Shown here: in pieces, positions 34,601 to 46,143 of the stretch
How positions within the stretch are numbered: the stretch's first letter is position 1
How the letters are laid out: every line of letters starts with the position of its first letter
Assembly (NCBI GenBank): GCA_021464415.1
Contig: CM038467.1
Span: 19,821,511 to 19,885,510, forward strand
Source: Lonicera japonica
Taxonomy: Eukaryota > Streptophyta > Magnoliopsida > Dipsacales > Caprifoliaceae
Direction of reading: 5' to 3'
Length of the DNA: 64,000 bases
Notes under the pieces: model-generated
What the model was told of the DNA's origin: nothing
The model's input: only the letters and a program-made list of their open reading frames with translations
Databases searched by the model: none
Program-made: the position numbers and the translations under genes

Positions 34601-37600
34601 TATCCTGCTGCTGAAGGTACTGACTTGAAAAAGAAGCACATGGTATGCCTCAATTGGCTGCTTTTGGATAAGCCACTAGACCTGGAAACTGAGCTTGCCC
34701 TCGGTTTCATGGACCATCTACTGTTGGGCACCCCCGCTTCTCCTCTGAGAAAAATCCTGCTTGAAAGTGGTTTGGGAGAAGCAATTGTTGGCGGTGGGAT
34801 TGAAGATGAGCTCCTTCAGCCCCAGTTCAGTATTGGATTGAAGGGTGTTTCTGATGATGACATTCAAAAGGTTGAAGAATTAATAATGAGCACGCTTAAA
34901 TCTTTGGCCGAAGAGGGTTTTGATTCGGATGCTGTGGAGGCATCCATGAATACAATTGAGTTCTCCCTTAGAGAAAACAACACTGGCTCGTTCCCTCGCG
35001 GCTTGGCTTTGATGCTTCGCTCCATGGTTAGGGCTTACGTTGTAATTATTAGTTGTGTGCCAAAATAGGAACCTTTGCTCAATGTACATGCTAATATCTG
35101 AATTACATTTTTTTTTCATCTTAAAGGGGAAATGGATATATGACATGGATCCATTCGAACCATTAAAATATCAAGAACCGTTGGCAACTCTGAAAGCCAG
35201 AATAGCTGAGGAAGGCTCCAAAGCTGTTTTCGCTCCCTTAATAGAGAAATTCATTTTGAACAATCCTCACCGTGTAACGATTGAAATGCAGGTAATATTT
35301 CGGCCCATAATTTCGTATAACTGATTCAACTGTTCTATTTATGTCAGATAACAAAGGGTGTTGTTCTTGTCAGCCTGATCCAGAGAAGGCTTCTCGTGAT
35401 GAAGCGGCTGAAAGAGAGATTTTAAACAAAGTTAAAGAAAGTATGACTCAAGAAGATCTTGCTGAGCTGGCACGGGCTACACATGAGCTACGATTGAAGC
35501 AGGAAACTCCTGACCCACCGGAAGCTCTAAAAACTGTACCTAGCCTCTCTTTGCAAGACATCCCCAAAAAACCTACACATGTTCCCACAGAGGTAATCGT
35601 AATAACCTTGTATGTGTTCTTTTTACTGTTATACATTTCCCAATCCGGGAACAATAATGAGTATGCTTTCTACGATTGCAGGTTGGGGAAATCAACGGCG
35701 TAAAGGTCTTGCAGCATGACCTCTTTACTAATGATGTTCTATACAGTGAAATCGTATTCGACATGACTTCATTGAAGCAAGAGCTTCTTCCTTTGGTACC
35801 GCTTTTTTGGTAAGATGCTGCATTAAGTAAACATGGAGTTTATATATTCTTATGAAAAGGTCAACATAGGAAGTTTAGTAAATATAGAGCCTTTGAACTC
35901 TAATAACTTTTCAATTCTTTGTGCTATAGACTTAAACTTACTCTAAGGCTTTAGTTAAATCTAATGCGAAAATGAGATTGCATGGCGTATAATTTGTTGG
36001 ATTATTTTATATATATATATATTTCGGAATACGTTGGGTATTCTTGATATATTCGGGTGGAAAAATAGGTGCTCAATATCAGTCCTTGCATGCATATATG
36101 CATATTCGCATGCAAACTTGCTTCTTTCACCTGTTTTTCACAATACCGCCGCCACACACGTACAATATAAGTTGTTAGCTCCACCATGTTCTCTTAAATT
36201 GATACCCCTTCCCTCTCAAATCAAGAGTCATGTTTTGTATTTTGGGACTGGATGTCCCAAATTAGGAGTTGCATTTCCCTTTTGGGCCAAAATAAATTTA
36301 CCAAATCGCACTAACTGGTCAACAAGTTCTTGACTACTGATTACGTCAAAATTAGTGTTCTCTTAAAGTGTGAAAATCAAAAGGTGACTCTTAAGATGGA
36401 GTGAATAATATGCTATACCTCTTAATGCTTACAACAATTCATAGTTGCAACCCCCCATTTAGGTCCTTTTGTGCTTGGGGACTATCAATGATTCTGACGC
36501 CTCAGAAAATAATATCTTCTGCAGCACACCAATCTTCGTGGCATGAACAGAAACATTCATTCAAATTCTGTTTTCTACTCACTTCCCCTCTTATAAAGTA
36601 GAGAACTTAGAGCACTTCTACTCAGACCTTCGAGCATTTAACTCGAAACAAGAAAATCATGGACAACAAACTAAACAATGCTGAGGGGAATAGCCTTGTA
36701 CATGAAATTAGGAACCTTAATTTATCACATTAATGTTGCTTTTGTGAGATGCTCAGAATATTGTACAAAGAAATTAAACTGCTGCCAAATTTCTAAACAG
36801 CCAATCACTGCTGGAGATGGGTACAAAAGACCTGGATTTTGTACAGCTGAATCAGTTAATTGGAAGGAAAACAGGAGGAATATCAGTATATCCTTTCACA
36901 TCATCAATGCGGGGCAAGGAGGATCCATGTAGCCACATAATTGTTCGAGGCAAAGCCATGTCTGGACGCACTGAAGACCTCTTTAACCTGGTATTTCTTT
37001 TTACACTTCATTAACAATTAGTAATTAATAGTGATAGGTCAAGTTCTGAACTTGAGCTCGAAAGTTTTCTAATATTGTTGTCATTTGGCGATATTTTTCA
37101 AAGTAAATTTTCTTGCAATAGATTTGGGCTACATGGGTATGTAAAATATGTATATGTAAATGATATTCGAAAGATCTCAAGCTTCCTGTCAAAAGAAAAC
37201 AATTGTTCTCATGCATTCACATAGGTCTATTGAAATTCTCCTTATAGATATTAAGTCCTACCAAAATTAGTTTTCCATGTCCATAGAAATATTAACACAC
37301 ACTGTTACTCAATGCGTTGAGTGTTTAATCTAATATACTTTCTTGAGCTAGGAATTGCTTGTGGATCTTGATTAACTGATTATGTCGTACGGATTTGTTG
37401 ATTGTAGGTGAACTGCATTCTTCAAGATGTCCAATTTACAGACCAAAAGCGATTCAAGCAGTTTGTTTCCCAAAGCAAAGCAAGAATGGAGGTATTCCTT
37501 GACCCCCCCCAAAAAAAAAACAAAAACATTTATCAAGTAAACCTCTTTATCTCTATACAATCCCACACAGTTATCCGATTTCATTAAAATATATTTCAGA

Positions 37601-40350
37601 ACCGGTTAAGAGGCAGTGGTCACGGCATTGCGGCTGCAAGGATGGATGCAAAGTTGAATGTTTCAGGGTGGATCTCTGAACAAATGGGTGGTGTAAGGTT
37701 GGACAATTTCATTTTTCCTTAAAAAGTTAATAAATAACTTTTTAAAGGTTTCAAGTCTTTCAGACCCTTTTTGTTGCACCATAAACTAATTTGAAGTGTA
37801 CCTGTATAGTTACCTGGAATTTCTACAAGCTCTTGAAGAGAAAGTTGATCAGAACTGGACTGAGATCTCCTCATCACTTGAGGAGATCCGCAAATGCTTA
37901 TTATCGAAGCAAGGTTGTCTAATCAATCTTACTGCTGATGGTAAAAACCTAACGAATGCAGAGATATATGTTAGCAAATTTCTTGATTTGCTTCCGAGCA
38001 CATCCTCACTCAAATCAACCAGTTGGAGTGCTCGACTTCCATTGACAAACGAAGCTATTGTGATACCTACTCAGGTTAAATTCTATATACTTTCGCATGA
38101 ATTTAATTTTTTTCTTTTGACATCTCTTGTCTAATTAGATTTTAAATGGATCTTATGTACAGGTAAATTATGTTGGCAAAGCGGCTAACATCTACGAAAC
38201 AGGTTATCAACTTAAGGGGAGTGCGTATGTTATTTCTAAACACATCAGTAACAATTGGTTGTGGGACCGTGTGAGAGTTAGTGGTGGGGCTTATGGAGGC
38301 TTCTGTGATTTTGACACTCACTCAGGTACAGTCTTGGGTTATTAAAGGAGTCTTAGTTGCTATATCCAAGGTTCTTACCCTCTGATTTTCTTATGCAGGA
38401 GTATTCTCATTCCTGTCTTATCGAGACCCCAATTTGCTGAAGACACTGGATGTATATGATGGAACCTGTGATTTTCTACGTGAACTAGAAATGAATGACG
38501 ATATTCTTACAAAAGCAATTATTGGGACAATTGGAGATGTAGATTCGTACCAGCTACCTGATGCAAAAGGATATAGCAGGTATGTGGGTATCCTACACCC
38601 CTCCTTCATGGAATTATATCTGGGTATCCTGTTGATGATAGAATTTTCACTATTAATTAATAGTACTCTAAACACAATACAAATGTACTTAAGATGAACA
38701 TATTTATGAAAATTTGGAGATTATGAATCTATCTATTCTATCTATATTAGTTCACAAAGTTTTGAGTCTCATCTCCCCTCTCCCCTGTGATACGAAACAG
38801 GAGGAAATTAGAGGAAGAAAGATAGTGGATATTAAATTGAATTATACCACAATATCTACTATAGTTACGTCTGGCAAAATCAGAAAATTAACAAAATACC
38901 ATTAACTCCTGAATCCTAACTGCTAAAACAACACATTAGTCTGTTTCAATTGTATGCTAGCCCAATACAACCGTATTAGTCCTACACTCCTACTTTAATG
39001 AGATTAAAATCCATACAAATTCTTAAGTTTGCCTGGCTCTCAAGTTTAGCCTAGTGGCCAATGCTAAATTACATTTGTACTTTTTACTCTTTATCGAGAT
39101 TTTGGTTGCACTATGCCACTATCCATCACCACAAGGGAGGTTCTCCAATATTCAGTATGACTCCCTCAAGTTAAAGTGTCTGTGAATGAGGGACAGCTAC
39201 AAACACACACACACAAAGTGGGACTCTTAATTTGATACAGGTTTTTGTTTGTTTGTTTGTTTGTTTTGTTGTTGTCTTCCCAGACATATTTGATTGGTTT
39301 ATTACCTGGCATTGCAAGTAATGACGTTCACTTGTTCTTTCAGTTTATTGCGACACTTATTGGGAATTACAGAAGATGAAAGACAGCAGAGACGTGAAGA
39401 GATATTATCAACAAGGTAAACATTACGTTATTTGGTTCCACAATCCACATGCACCTGAGGTTTGAGTATGCAAAGCAAGATCACAGTCCAAAGACATTGT
39501 TTTGGAGAAAGACTGGTCTAATTTTGAATTCGATTTTGTGTAGATGGGACAATGATATTTTAAAATCTTTATTCTTCTTCTTCTTCTTCAAAAAAAAGCC
39601 TTGGGTAGTCATGCCAACATTTTGATTATTGCCAAATTTTGGCCAGTCATACCAAGTCTAGTTCTTTATCAAAAAAAAAAGTAAAATTACCAACTCTAGT
39701 TTGTTTCCTTAGTATGTACGGACGGAAACTGTTGGAACAACGAAGGGTACCGGTAAAAATAAATAAAAATCAGATTAATAGTCCACTACACTTTCCTGAG
39801 AGTAAAAGCAAATGTCATACACAATAGATGCATAGATATGGATAAACTGAGTTTTCCCCAAGTCGTATTAAATGACCTCAAGTCGATTATGTAACTTTAT
39901 AATTTATAAAGCTGCCCAAAAGTACAACTTATTTTGGGACAATAATTCATGGGAGATTGTTTGAGGACATATTTCTTGATCACCTGTGCGGTGATGTGAG
40001 CTGTGTAGTTTAATACTCTTGATGGACCCAGGTCACTAACCAATGTGGTGTTGACACATCATCGTGTCCCCAGTGTGTCTGTAGAAGTCTTTTTGGGAAT
40101 AAGTAACCTAAACAATTGCCAAGTCGATTTTCTTAATTTGGTAGCTTTTGTGGAATTAGTATTTGAATTCCTTCTTGAAACTAACTGAATATTTTTCCTC
40201 TGAAAAAGGTTGGGTGACTTCAAGGAATTTGCCGATGCGATAGATGCAATCAAAGATAAAGGAGTGGTGGTTGCGGTGGCATCTTCAGACGATGTTGATG
40301 CGGCAAACAAGGAACGCCTCAACTTCTTTCAAGTAAAGAAAGCCCTCTAA
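28657..40350 (+). CDS. PREP1: Presequence protease (PreP), M16C zinc metallopeptidase, 19 exons
   Basis: Degrades cleaved targeting peptides and other free peptides in the mitochondrial matrix and chloroplast stroma. Exons: 28657-28918, 29442-29625, 30378-30552, 30646-30778, 31258-31328, 32876-32959, 33717-33807, 34506-35026, 35127-35291, 35374-35592, 35682-35809, 36801-36990, 37408-37491, 37600-37697, 37810-38074, 38163-38325, 38399-38579, 39344-39415, 40209-40350. All junctions are GT-AG and phases match, giving 3228 bp and 1075 aa, close to Arabidopsis PreP. The N-terminus is rich in Arg, Ser and Leu with almost no acidic residues, fitting a dual-targeting peptide. The inverted zinc motif HILEH is at 157-161 (catalytic Glu160), with the distal ligand Glu257 in VVFNEMKG. 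The C-terminal half has RVSGGAYGG with Arg928 and Tyr934, the pair that completes the active site. An in-frame ATG at 28648 would add three residues. A broken copy of exons 14-19 lies at 49884-52290. Confidence 0.96.
31986..32046 (+). repeat. (GAGGAA)n microsatellite in a presequence-protease intron
   Basis: About ten GAGGAA units in intron 5. It produces artefactual poly-Ser and poly-Phe/Leu reading frames on the minus strand. Confidence 0.9.
34070..34350 (+). repeat. Intron sequence shared with 26380-26690
   Basis: It lies in intron 7 of the presequence protease and is matched by the copy 7.7 kb upstream. A CA/TA-rich microsatellite follows at 34370-34427. Confidence 0.45.
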
Positions 40351-41025
40351 AGAAAAAAAATTCTCGCCAGGCCAATTTTCATTTGTAATAGCCTATTCTT
40401 CCCAACGGTATGAGATTTCCCAAAAATATTGCTACTTTTTCCCTTTTTTAGCAAGTGAAGTCGTAGCAATTTGTATGGCAGAACAACAGCTCTTTAACTA
40501 TACACGCACCCAAACAGAAGTATACAACCAAAATTTAATCCGGACAAACTTTCTTGAACTGATTAACCTTTGGTGATAATTGCTTTTTCGATCATTTTCT
40601 AACTTCAAATCAAACATGCCTTTGATTCTAATCTGGAGAAACTTTCTTGACTGACTTGACAATTCATCACTCTGCTGTTCTAAACTGATGGGTTGTATTT
40701 ATTCTTCATTCAAGGGCAAAGTTGTCAACTAGTTTCATTACTAATCGAAACAATCGAATTATTTGGTTAAATTTGATAATTTTTTTAATCAACAAACTTA
40801 ATCCACTCCATTCCACACATTTTGTACAACTGGATGAACTAGATAGTTAAGAATCTTAAATAATCGAATGAGATGATTTTAGGGATTTTGCATAATTATA
40901 AATTGCAATAGAGAATTCGTGAGATTAAAACTGTCTTAAAGAAAAACTTATAACGAATAAATAAAAATAATATAGACAATCAACCCCAGTGAAGTTGATT
41001 ATTACATATTAGATACATATATAAT
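40351..41025. other. 3' flank of the presequence protease gene
   Basis: The first 250 bases after the stop codon are conserved in the duplicate at about 51985-52270, which suggests that the 3' untranslated region was included in the duplication. The rest is AT-rich with nothing recognisable. Confidence 0.5.
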
Positions 41026-41429
41026 CAGAGCATTTCCCATGCGGATTACTGTTCATGGACTGTCAATACGGATTGGCCCATTTGGCAAGCTTTCCAATGG
41101 AATTTTTTGATGAAATTTGGTGGGGATGTTCTTCATCGTGTGTAGAACATCTCCATCAAATTTTATCAAAAAATTCAACCGGGAAGTGGGTTAACTACAT
41201 GATTGAAAAATATTGGATTTTATATATCTATTTATGGACCAATATTTTTTAATCATGTAGTTAACCCACTTCCCGATTGAATTTTTTGATGAAATTTGGT
41301 GGAGATGTTCTACACACGATGAAGAACATCCCCACCAAATTTCATCAAAAAATTCAATCGGAAAGCGTGCCAAATGGGCCAATCCGTACGAACAGTCCGT
41401 GAACAGTAATCCGCATGGGAAATGCTCTC
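41026..41429. mobile_element. MITE built as a palindrome of palindromes
   Basis: The left half (AGAGCATTTCCCATGCGGAT from 41027) and right half (ATCCGCATGGGAAATGCTCT, ending 41428) are inverted copies over almost the whole 404 bp. Within each half a second inverted repeat pairs TTTTTTGATGAAATTTGGTG with its complement around a TTCATCGTGTGT loop. A 10-bp repeat CATATATAAT flanks it (41016-41025 and 41430-41439), so the target duplication is probably 9-10 bp. The symmetry makes similar open frames appear on both strands; these are not genes. Confidence 0.85.
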
Positions 41430-41488
41430 CATATATAATATCTATGTTTGCAACCTGCTAAAACTTCAAAGGGGAGTGAATTAAACTT

Positions 41489-42037
41489 ATGACACTATCA
41501 GACCATTGGGATGATGGTGATGGGGAAAACTGTGTTTATGAGGAGGATGATTATTTCAGTCAATCAGTGGACCATGATGCAGACCATCACTACATAGCAA
41601 CTAGACGTACCATGGGTAGAAACTAGGAAGCTTTGGTGGATGAACCCCCCCCCCTTTCAGCCTTGGGAAGAGAGGGCAGATGCAAAATATGCTACCGCCA
41701 TAGCCAACAATGCAAATGCGGAATGTTGCATTAAACCACACAAAGTGTTAGTGATGGCTTTCTCAGCACATTTCCACACCTAATTCAAGCGTATCAGAGT
41801 ACTCCCCTTCTCAATTAAAAACCAGAGCTCTAAGGGAAAAATAAGGCCCTCCCCCATAAGCATCAAAAGATGAAGGCGGCAGCAACTAGGGAAGCTAAGA
41901 CTTTAGATAGGCACTCCAAGTTTAATTCCTTTTTTTCTTCCCAGACTCTGTATCAATGGCAGGTCTATTTGCAAGACAAGAAGAAAAGAGAAGAGAATGC
42001 AGCACTGGTTCAAGTTGTCAATGCAGCAGAATCATAG
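41489..42037 (+). pseudogene. Decayed intronless gene fragment, family not recognised
   Basis: Several adjacent plus-strand frames look like pieces of one protein. ATG 41489 opens 45 acidic residues (HWDDGDGENCVYEEDDYFSQ) to a TAG at 41624-41626. After a C-run at 41646-41655 comes PWEERADAKYATAIANNANA. A further piece is SIKNQSSKGK. A last frame from ATG 41870 reads KAAATREAKTLDRHSKFNSF, LYQWQVYLQDKKKREENAAL and a TAG at 42035-42037. The order acidic region, Ala-rich helix, basic linker, C-terminal helix with a normal stop suggests the 3' part of a real gene broken by frameshifts, perhaps a retrocopy because no introns show. I cannot name the family. Confidence 0.5.
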
Positions 42038-42615
42038 TCAACTATATGCCTTTTTGTGTGGTCGACTATATGCACATGGCTGACTACATGCTTTCAGTGA
42101 AGTCAACTACATGATCCTTTGGCTTGTTTGATGAAAGAATTTTTATTGTCTATTCAGTTTATTCTACAGCCATCTGTTTAGGCTATTTCTTTTTATTTTG
42201 AATTGCTCTGTTGACTTTCGGTCTATTCCATTAGTCTATTTTGTATTTTTTGTTCATTTCATTAGTGTTTTTTGGGGTTCCGAGAATTGCCTTATTATAT
42301 CCCCTCTTTATATATCTTTTTTGATTTTTATAGCTTAGCTTTAGTCCTCCAAAGAAGTTAGTAATTTATAATATATATATATATATATATATATTGAGGT
42401 CCCTAAGATTCAGACGGTGGGATGGTTATAATGTCATCTCATTGATCTATTTTTACTACATCTCGAGTGTGTCAATAGTTAAATTAGTTAACCACTTTTT
42501 GGTAGGTCCTATATTTTTTCTAGTAAATTGCATTAATGTGTCATCAAAAACCTTTGAAAAAAAATTATACTCGAAAATTCATGCATCAAAAAGGAAATGT
42601 TGAACATTAGTTAAA
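42038..42615. other. Intergenic DNA, AT-rich
   Basis: A (TA)n run is at 42371-42394. No gene or bounded repeat is recognised. Confidence 0.4.
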
Positions 42616-43994
42616 GGGTGCCAGTAAAAGCACCCTTAACAATCGTTTTAACCCCTTTATAAAAAAACAATCACTAGTTATATCATACTTCTTAAAAGTA
42701 CCCATATGCACCCTTATATTTTTTTTTCTTTTTAATAACAAACTTGAATATAATTTGAGACATATTGAAAATAATTAATTTTAACGTTGAGGGAGTTATG
42801 CTGTATGTTTAGTCCATTGTTGTTATTTCCTATACATTAAAAATTTAATTATAATCCTTGATTAGAGTTTTCTTGAAAGGAAGCTAAGATTTATTTTTAA
42901 AATCATTCTTTTTTATTTAAAATAGGCAATTGCGTTAATTGTTTTCAAGCCAAAAGTTGCAAATTCTGTTCAAATTTACAATTTTTGTTTTTGGCTTTTC
43001 TGTTTTTTATATGCCGGTCTCCTTATTTATGTTCTTGATATTCCAAACATATATTAATTTGCAAGCACCTAGATTTAACCCCAACCATTTATAAGTATTT
43101 TGCAATATGTAGCCCTACATACATAAATGCGTGGCATTTTAAAAAAAAAACATGTAAATATATCATGAAACGAAACGAAATTGGCCCAAAATTTTGTAAT
43201 TGTGTATGTTGGGTTGTGTCATGTTGTCATATCATGTTTATGGTTTTCTAGTCATGTCGGGTTTAGTTAAACAAAGCATGACCCAAAAACACAAATTGCA
43301 GCCCCATTAAAGATCCAACAAAAACACAGGGTGTGTTTGGTGTATGTTTTGAGTTGAGTTTTTAAAATATGGTGTTTGGTAGAATTTGAAAGTATGTTAA
43401 AAAGTGAATTTGGTTTTTGTTTGAGTTTTTTTAATCAATTAAAAAATCTCATAATTTTTTTTTTAAAAATAGTCACAATGGATCTTATTTTATAGATTTC
43501 AACGAGTATGTTTTAAATATATATTTTTTATTTAATTTTGATTTTTGAATTTAAAGTTATAGTGTTTTAAAAAAAAATTTAGAGAGAGAAAGTAAAGTGA
43601 AATAAATTTTGAGAAGTGTGAAAGTAGAGTTGATTTTGAATTGAGTTTTTAAAATTTGAGAAAAAAAAAAAATAGTGACAAACCAAACAGGCCCAAATGG
43701 TTCTGACAATATTTTGCCCATAAATTTATAAAATCCAAGTTTAGTGTTTTTTGCATTGAAATTGAGTTAGGGGCCAATCTTCACTTAAGTTAATTGATTA
43801 CAATAGTATTATATATGCTCCAATTTAAGTATATAACTTTTGGTGGTTTCTTGCTAAAGAAAGAAAGAAAAGAAAATATGCATTTTTGGGTGCTCTAATT
43901 ACTAAGGGTGCTTTTACAAATTTAAAAATTTAGTATGGGTGCTTAGATAATAAGCGTTTAAATTGATTTTTTAGGGTGCCTATACTAACACCCT
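42616..43994. mobile_element. MULE-like TIR element with nested MITE
   Basis: The left end is GGGTGCCAGTAAAAGCACCC and the right end carries GGGTGCCTATACTAACACCC, inverted to each other with further subterminal GCACCC/GGGTGC motifs. The exact 9-bp repeat TTAGTTAAA flanks it at 42607-42615 and 43995-44003. No transposase is seen. The MITE at 43329-43694 sits inside, so the net element is about 1.0 kb. Confidence 0.65.
43329..43694. mobile_element. Tourist-like MITE (family B), second copy
   Basis: It runs from GGGTGTGTTTGGTGTATG to CAAACCAAACAGGCCC and matches 14056-14420 throughout, including GAGTTGAGTTTTTAAAATAT, GGATCTTATTTTATAGAT and GAGAGAGAAAGTAAA. It is in the same orientation as the other copy. 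Confidence 0.65.
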
Positions 43995-44239
43995 TTAGTT
44001 AAATTTTATAGAAAATGATATCTATGTTTTGACAATTTTTCCTTTAGTTGTAATTTTGCACAAACTTTTGCTATCGCATCAGGTATCAAAATCAAGTTTG
44101 ATACCTGTAGAGGCTACGGAATGTGATTTTGATACTTGGAATATTTGTGTACAGTTTCAAAACGATTCATATATATATATATGTTCTTGAGTTTTGAAAA
44201 GCCCTAACAATGATTTCACATTTATATATATGTATGTAT

Positions 44240-44602
44240 ATTGTAGAGAGTGAAAGAGAAAAAAAGAAGAAGTACCAAATCGAGATAGCCTCGAACAGGA
44301 TTTGTGCTTTGGTGCTTTGAATCACTGAAGATGATGGCCTTTTTTTGTCATTTTGAGAGTGCAAAAGTTGGTTCAGATCTTGGATAATTGTAGAGAGAGA
44401 AAGAGAAAGGGGGAAGACTGATTGAGTTGCAGAGATCGAAACAAAAAAATAAAAATGAAATACCAAATCGAGAGAGCTTCGAACAAGATCTGTACGTGCT
44501 TTGGCGCTTTGAATCAACGAAGATGATGGCATTTTTTTTGTCATTTTGAGAGTGCGATTCTGTGGTTTTTTGCTTGGGTAATTGTAGAGAGAGAAAGAGA
44601 AG
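44240..44602 (+). repeat. 188-bp tandem duplication, second unit cut by the following MULE
   Basis: TACCAAATCGAGA starts at 44273 and again at 44461, followed in both by GCTTTGAATCA, GAAGATGATGGC, TTTTTGTCATTTTGAGAGTG and a TTGTAGAGAGAGAAAGAGAA block. Unit one continues past this block into GGGGGAAGACTG. Unit two is interrupted there by the MULE at 44603, and its continuation reappears after 46134. Minus-strand frames here are similar to each other because of the duplication; none is a known protein. Confidence 0.8.
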
Positions 44603-46134
44603 GGCGATTTTTTTTCTATCCACCAAATCTTGCAGTTAATTCACGCTATTAAGTTAATCCGCATGACATATTAAGTTAATCCGCGAGCGTAGATAAACTG
44701 ACAAAAAAAATTATAAATTTAATTTTATAAATATTATATTAAATAATAATTTAATAAGAAAATATCCACTAAATTAATAAGTTTAACCACTTTGTAAATT
44801 TAGATACTAATATTAAACAATAAATGAATCTTAATTTACTTTAAAGTAAAATAACACAACCAAAAATTAACCCATCCTCCTTTCTCACCCTCACCGTCCT
44901 TCTTCCCCAACCACAACTACGTCCACCCGCCGCCCCTTTTCCCCACAATTTAATTATTGTCTTTTTTTTAAGCAGAAATTAAGAGGAGACTCCTAAAATG
45001 CAAAACTACAAGGATTCAACATTAAGAATTTCAATACACACCAACAGAGAAACTTAAAATAATTACTACATATTGAAATGGTATATTCTATACAACGCCT
45101 GGAAAAAACTAGCCTAGAACATGAATTCCCAATGTGGGTTGTCAAAATGTTGCTTAAGCTCTGTTCATGCCGCACTATTCCTTCTTTGAAAATCTTCCAT
45201 TCAATCAACTTTTGACGTAATTCATTAGCCTTTTCAGTCATGCCAGCAGCAACTACCCCTTTGACTATGTTGGAATACATCATCTCCCCAAACTTGCATC
45301 GACTTGCAATCATAATTTCTTGGATTTGTATAGTTAGATCTACCTTCTTGTTCTTATATAATCCATGGATCATAAATCTATAAGCACTATTTCTAATCCT
45401 AAGGTCTTTGTTACCCATAACCTTCAAAATTTCCATAACTTCCTCTACCATATCTACTCTACAGAACCCCTAGATTAGGCACCAATGTGTAATATCATCA
45501 GGAGTAACCCTATGCTTTATCATGTGATTATACAATCCTTTTGCTTTCTCCATATAATCCTTTTTTGCCAATCCATCAATAACAATATTATAGAACCTCC
45601 AGATTAGGCATCAAATCGCGGTAGTCCAACATATAACAAGAGGTATACCTAGTATCATGAAATTTGATTGTAAACTAAAAATTGAATAATATCGTACACA
45701 GTTTACCTATAGATTGGAGTAATTGGGATGAGGAAGCTTTTGTTGAAGTTTTGCATAGTGTTTATAATGAAGATGAGTATATTTGTTTTCACAGTTTTTA
45801 TGGAGCTAGGTTTTCGAGAGAGAAAGAGAGAGAGAAGGTGATGGAGCCAGTCGGATTTTAGAGATTTTCACATTCGTTCCCATCGGATTTGAGAGAAAGA
45901 GGCTTTATTATTTGATTGAAGAAATAAAAAGAAGTCATATGTAGATTAGGAATTATATTTAAATTAGGAATCTTAATTAAAATAGAATCTAAATTTATAT
46001 AATTATAATTTAACTTTAATTGGTGGATATAGTTATTAATTTTAAAAAGGGTAATATTGTGAAATCTTGTTCAAAATTTTCATGATTTAAGGGTGGATTA
46101 ACTGCAAGATTTAGTGGATAGAAACAAAATCACC
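44603..46134. mobile_element. Pack-MULE carrying a PPR gene fragment
   Basis: The left end (GGCGATTTT, then TTTCTATCCACCAAATCTTG) and right end (complement GGTGATTTTG, TTTCTATCCACTAAATCTTG) are inverted copies continuing through CAGTTAAT-CAC. The 9-bp flanks AAAGAGAAG (44594-44602) and AAAGAGAAA (46135-46143) match at eight positions. The interior holds a minus-strand PPR fragment, a CCACCCGCCGCCCC-type GC patch near 44930, and no transposase. Confidence 0.75.
44993..45640 (-). pseudogene. Captured pentatricopeptide-repeat (PPR) gene fragment
   Basis: On the minus strand, successive 35-residue helical repeats are visible. One begins FYNIVIDGLAKKDYMEKAKG and ends HRVTPDDITHWCLI; a TAG at 45472-45470 interrupts it before GFCRVDMVEEVMEILKVMG. 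The next is AYRFMIHGLYKNKKVDLTIQ, followed by MYSNIVKGVVAAGMTEKANE. Upstream the frame is shifted at about 45598. With a stop, a shift and only about four repeats it is a dead fragment of a P-class PPR protein. It sits inside the MULE at 44603-46134. Confidence 0.65.
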
Positions 46135-46143
46135 AAAGAGAAA

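Noticed and set aside
41055..41382. Two similar proteins on opposite strands
   Set aside because: Both come from the two arms of the palindromic MITE at 41026-41429; the symmetry produces matching frames.
44167..44626. Two overlapping minus-strand proteins with similar PSSS-IQS motifs
   Set aside because: They are products of the 188-bp tandem duplication, lack family motifs and run into AT-rich DNA.
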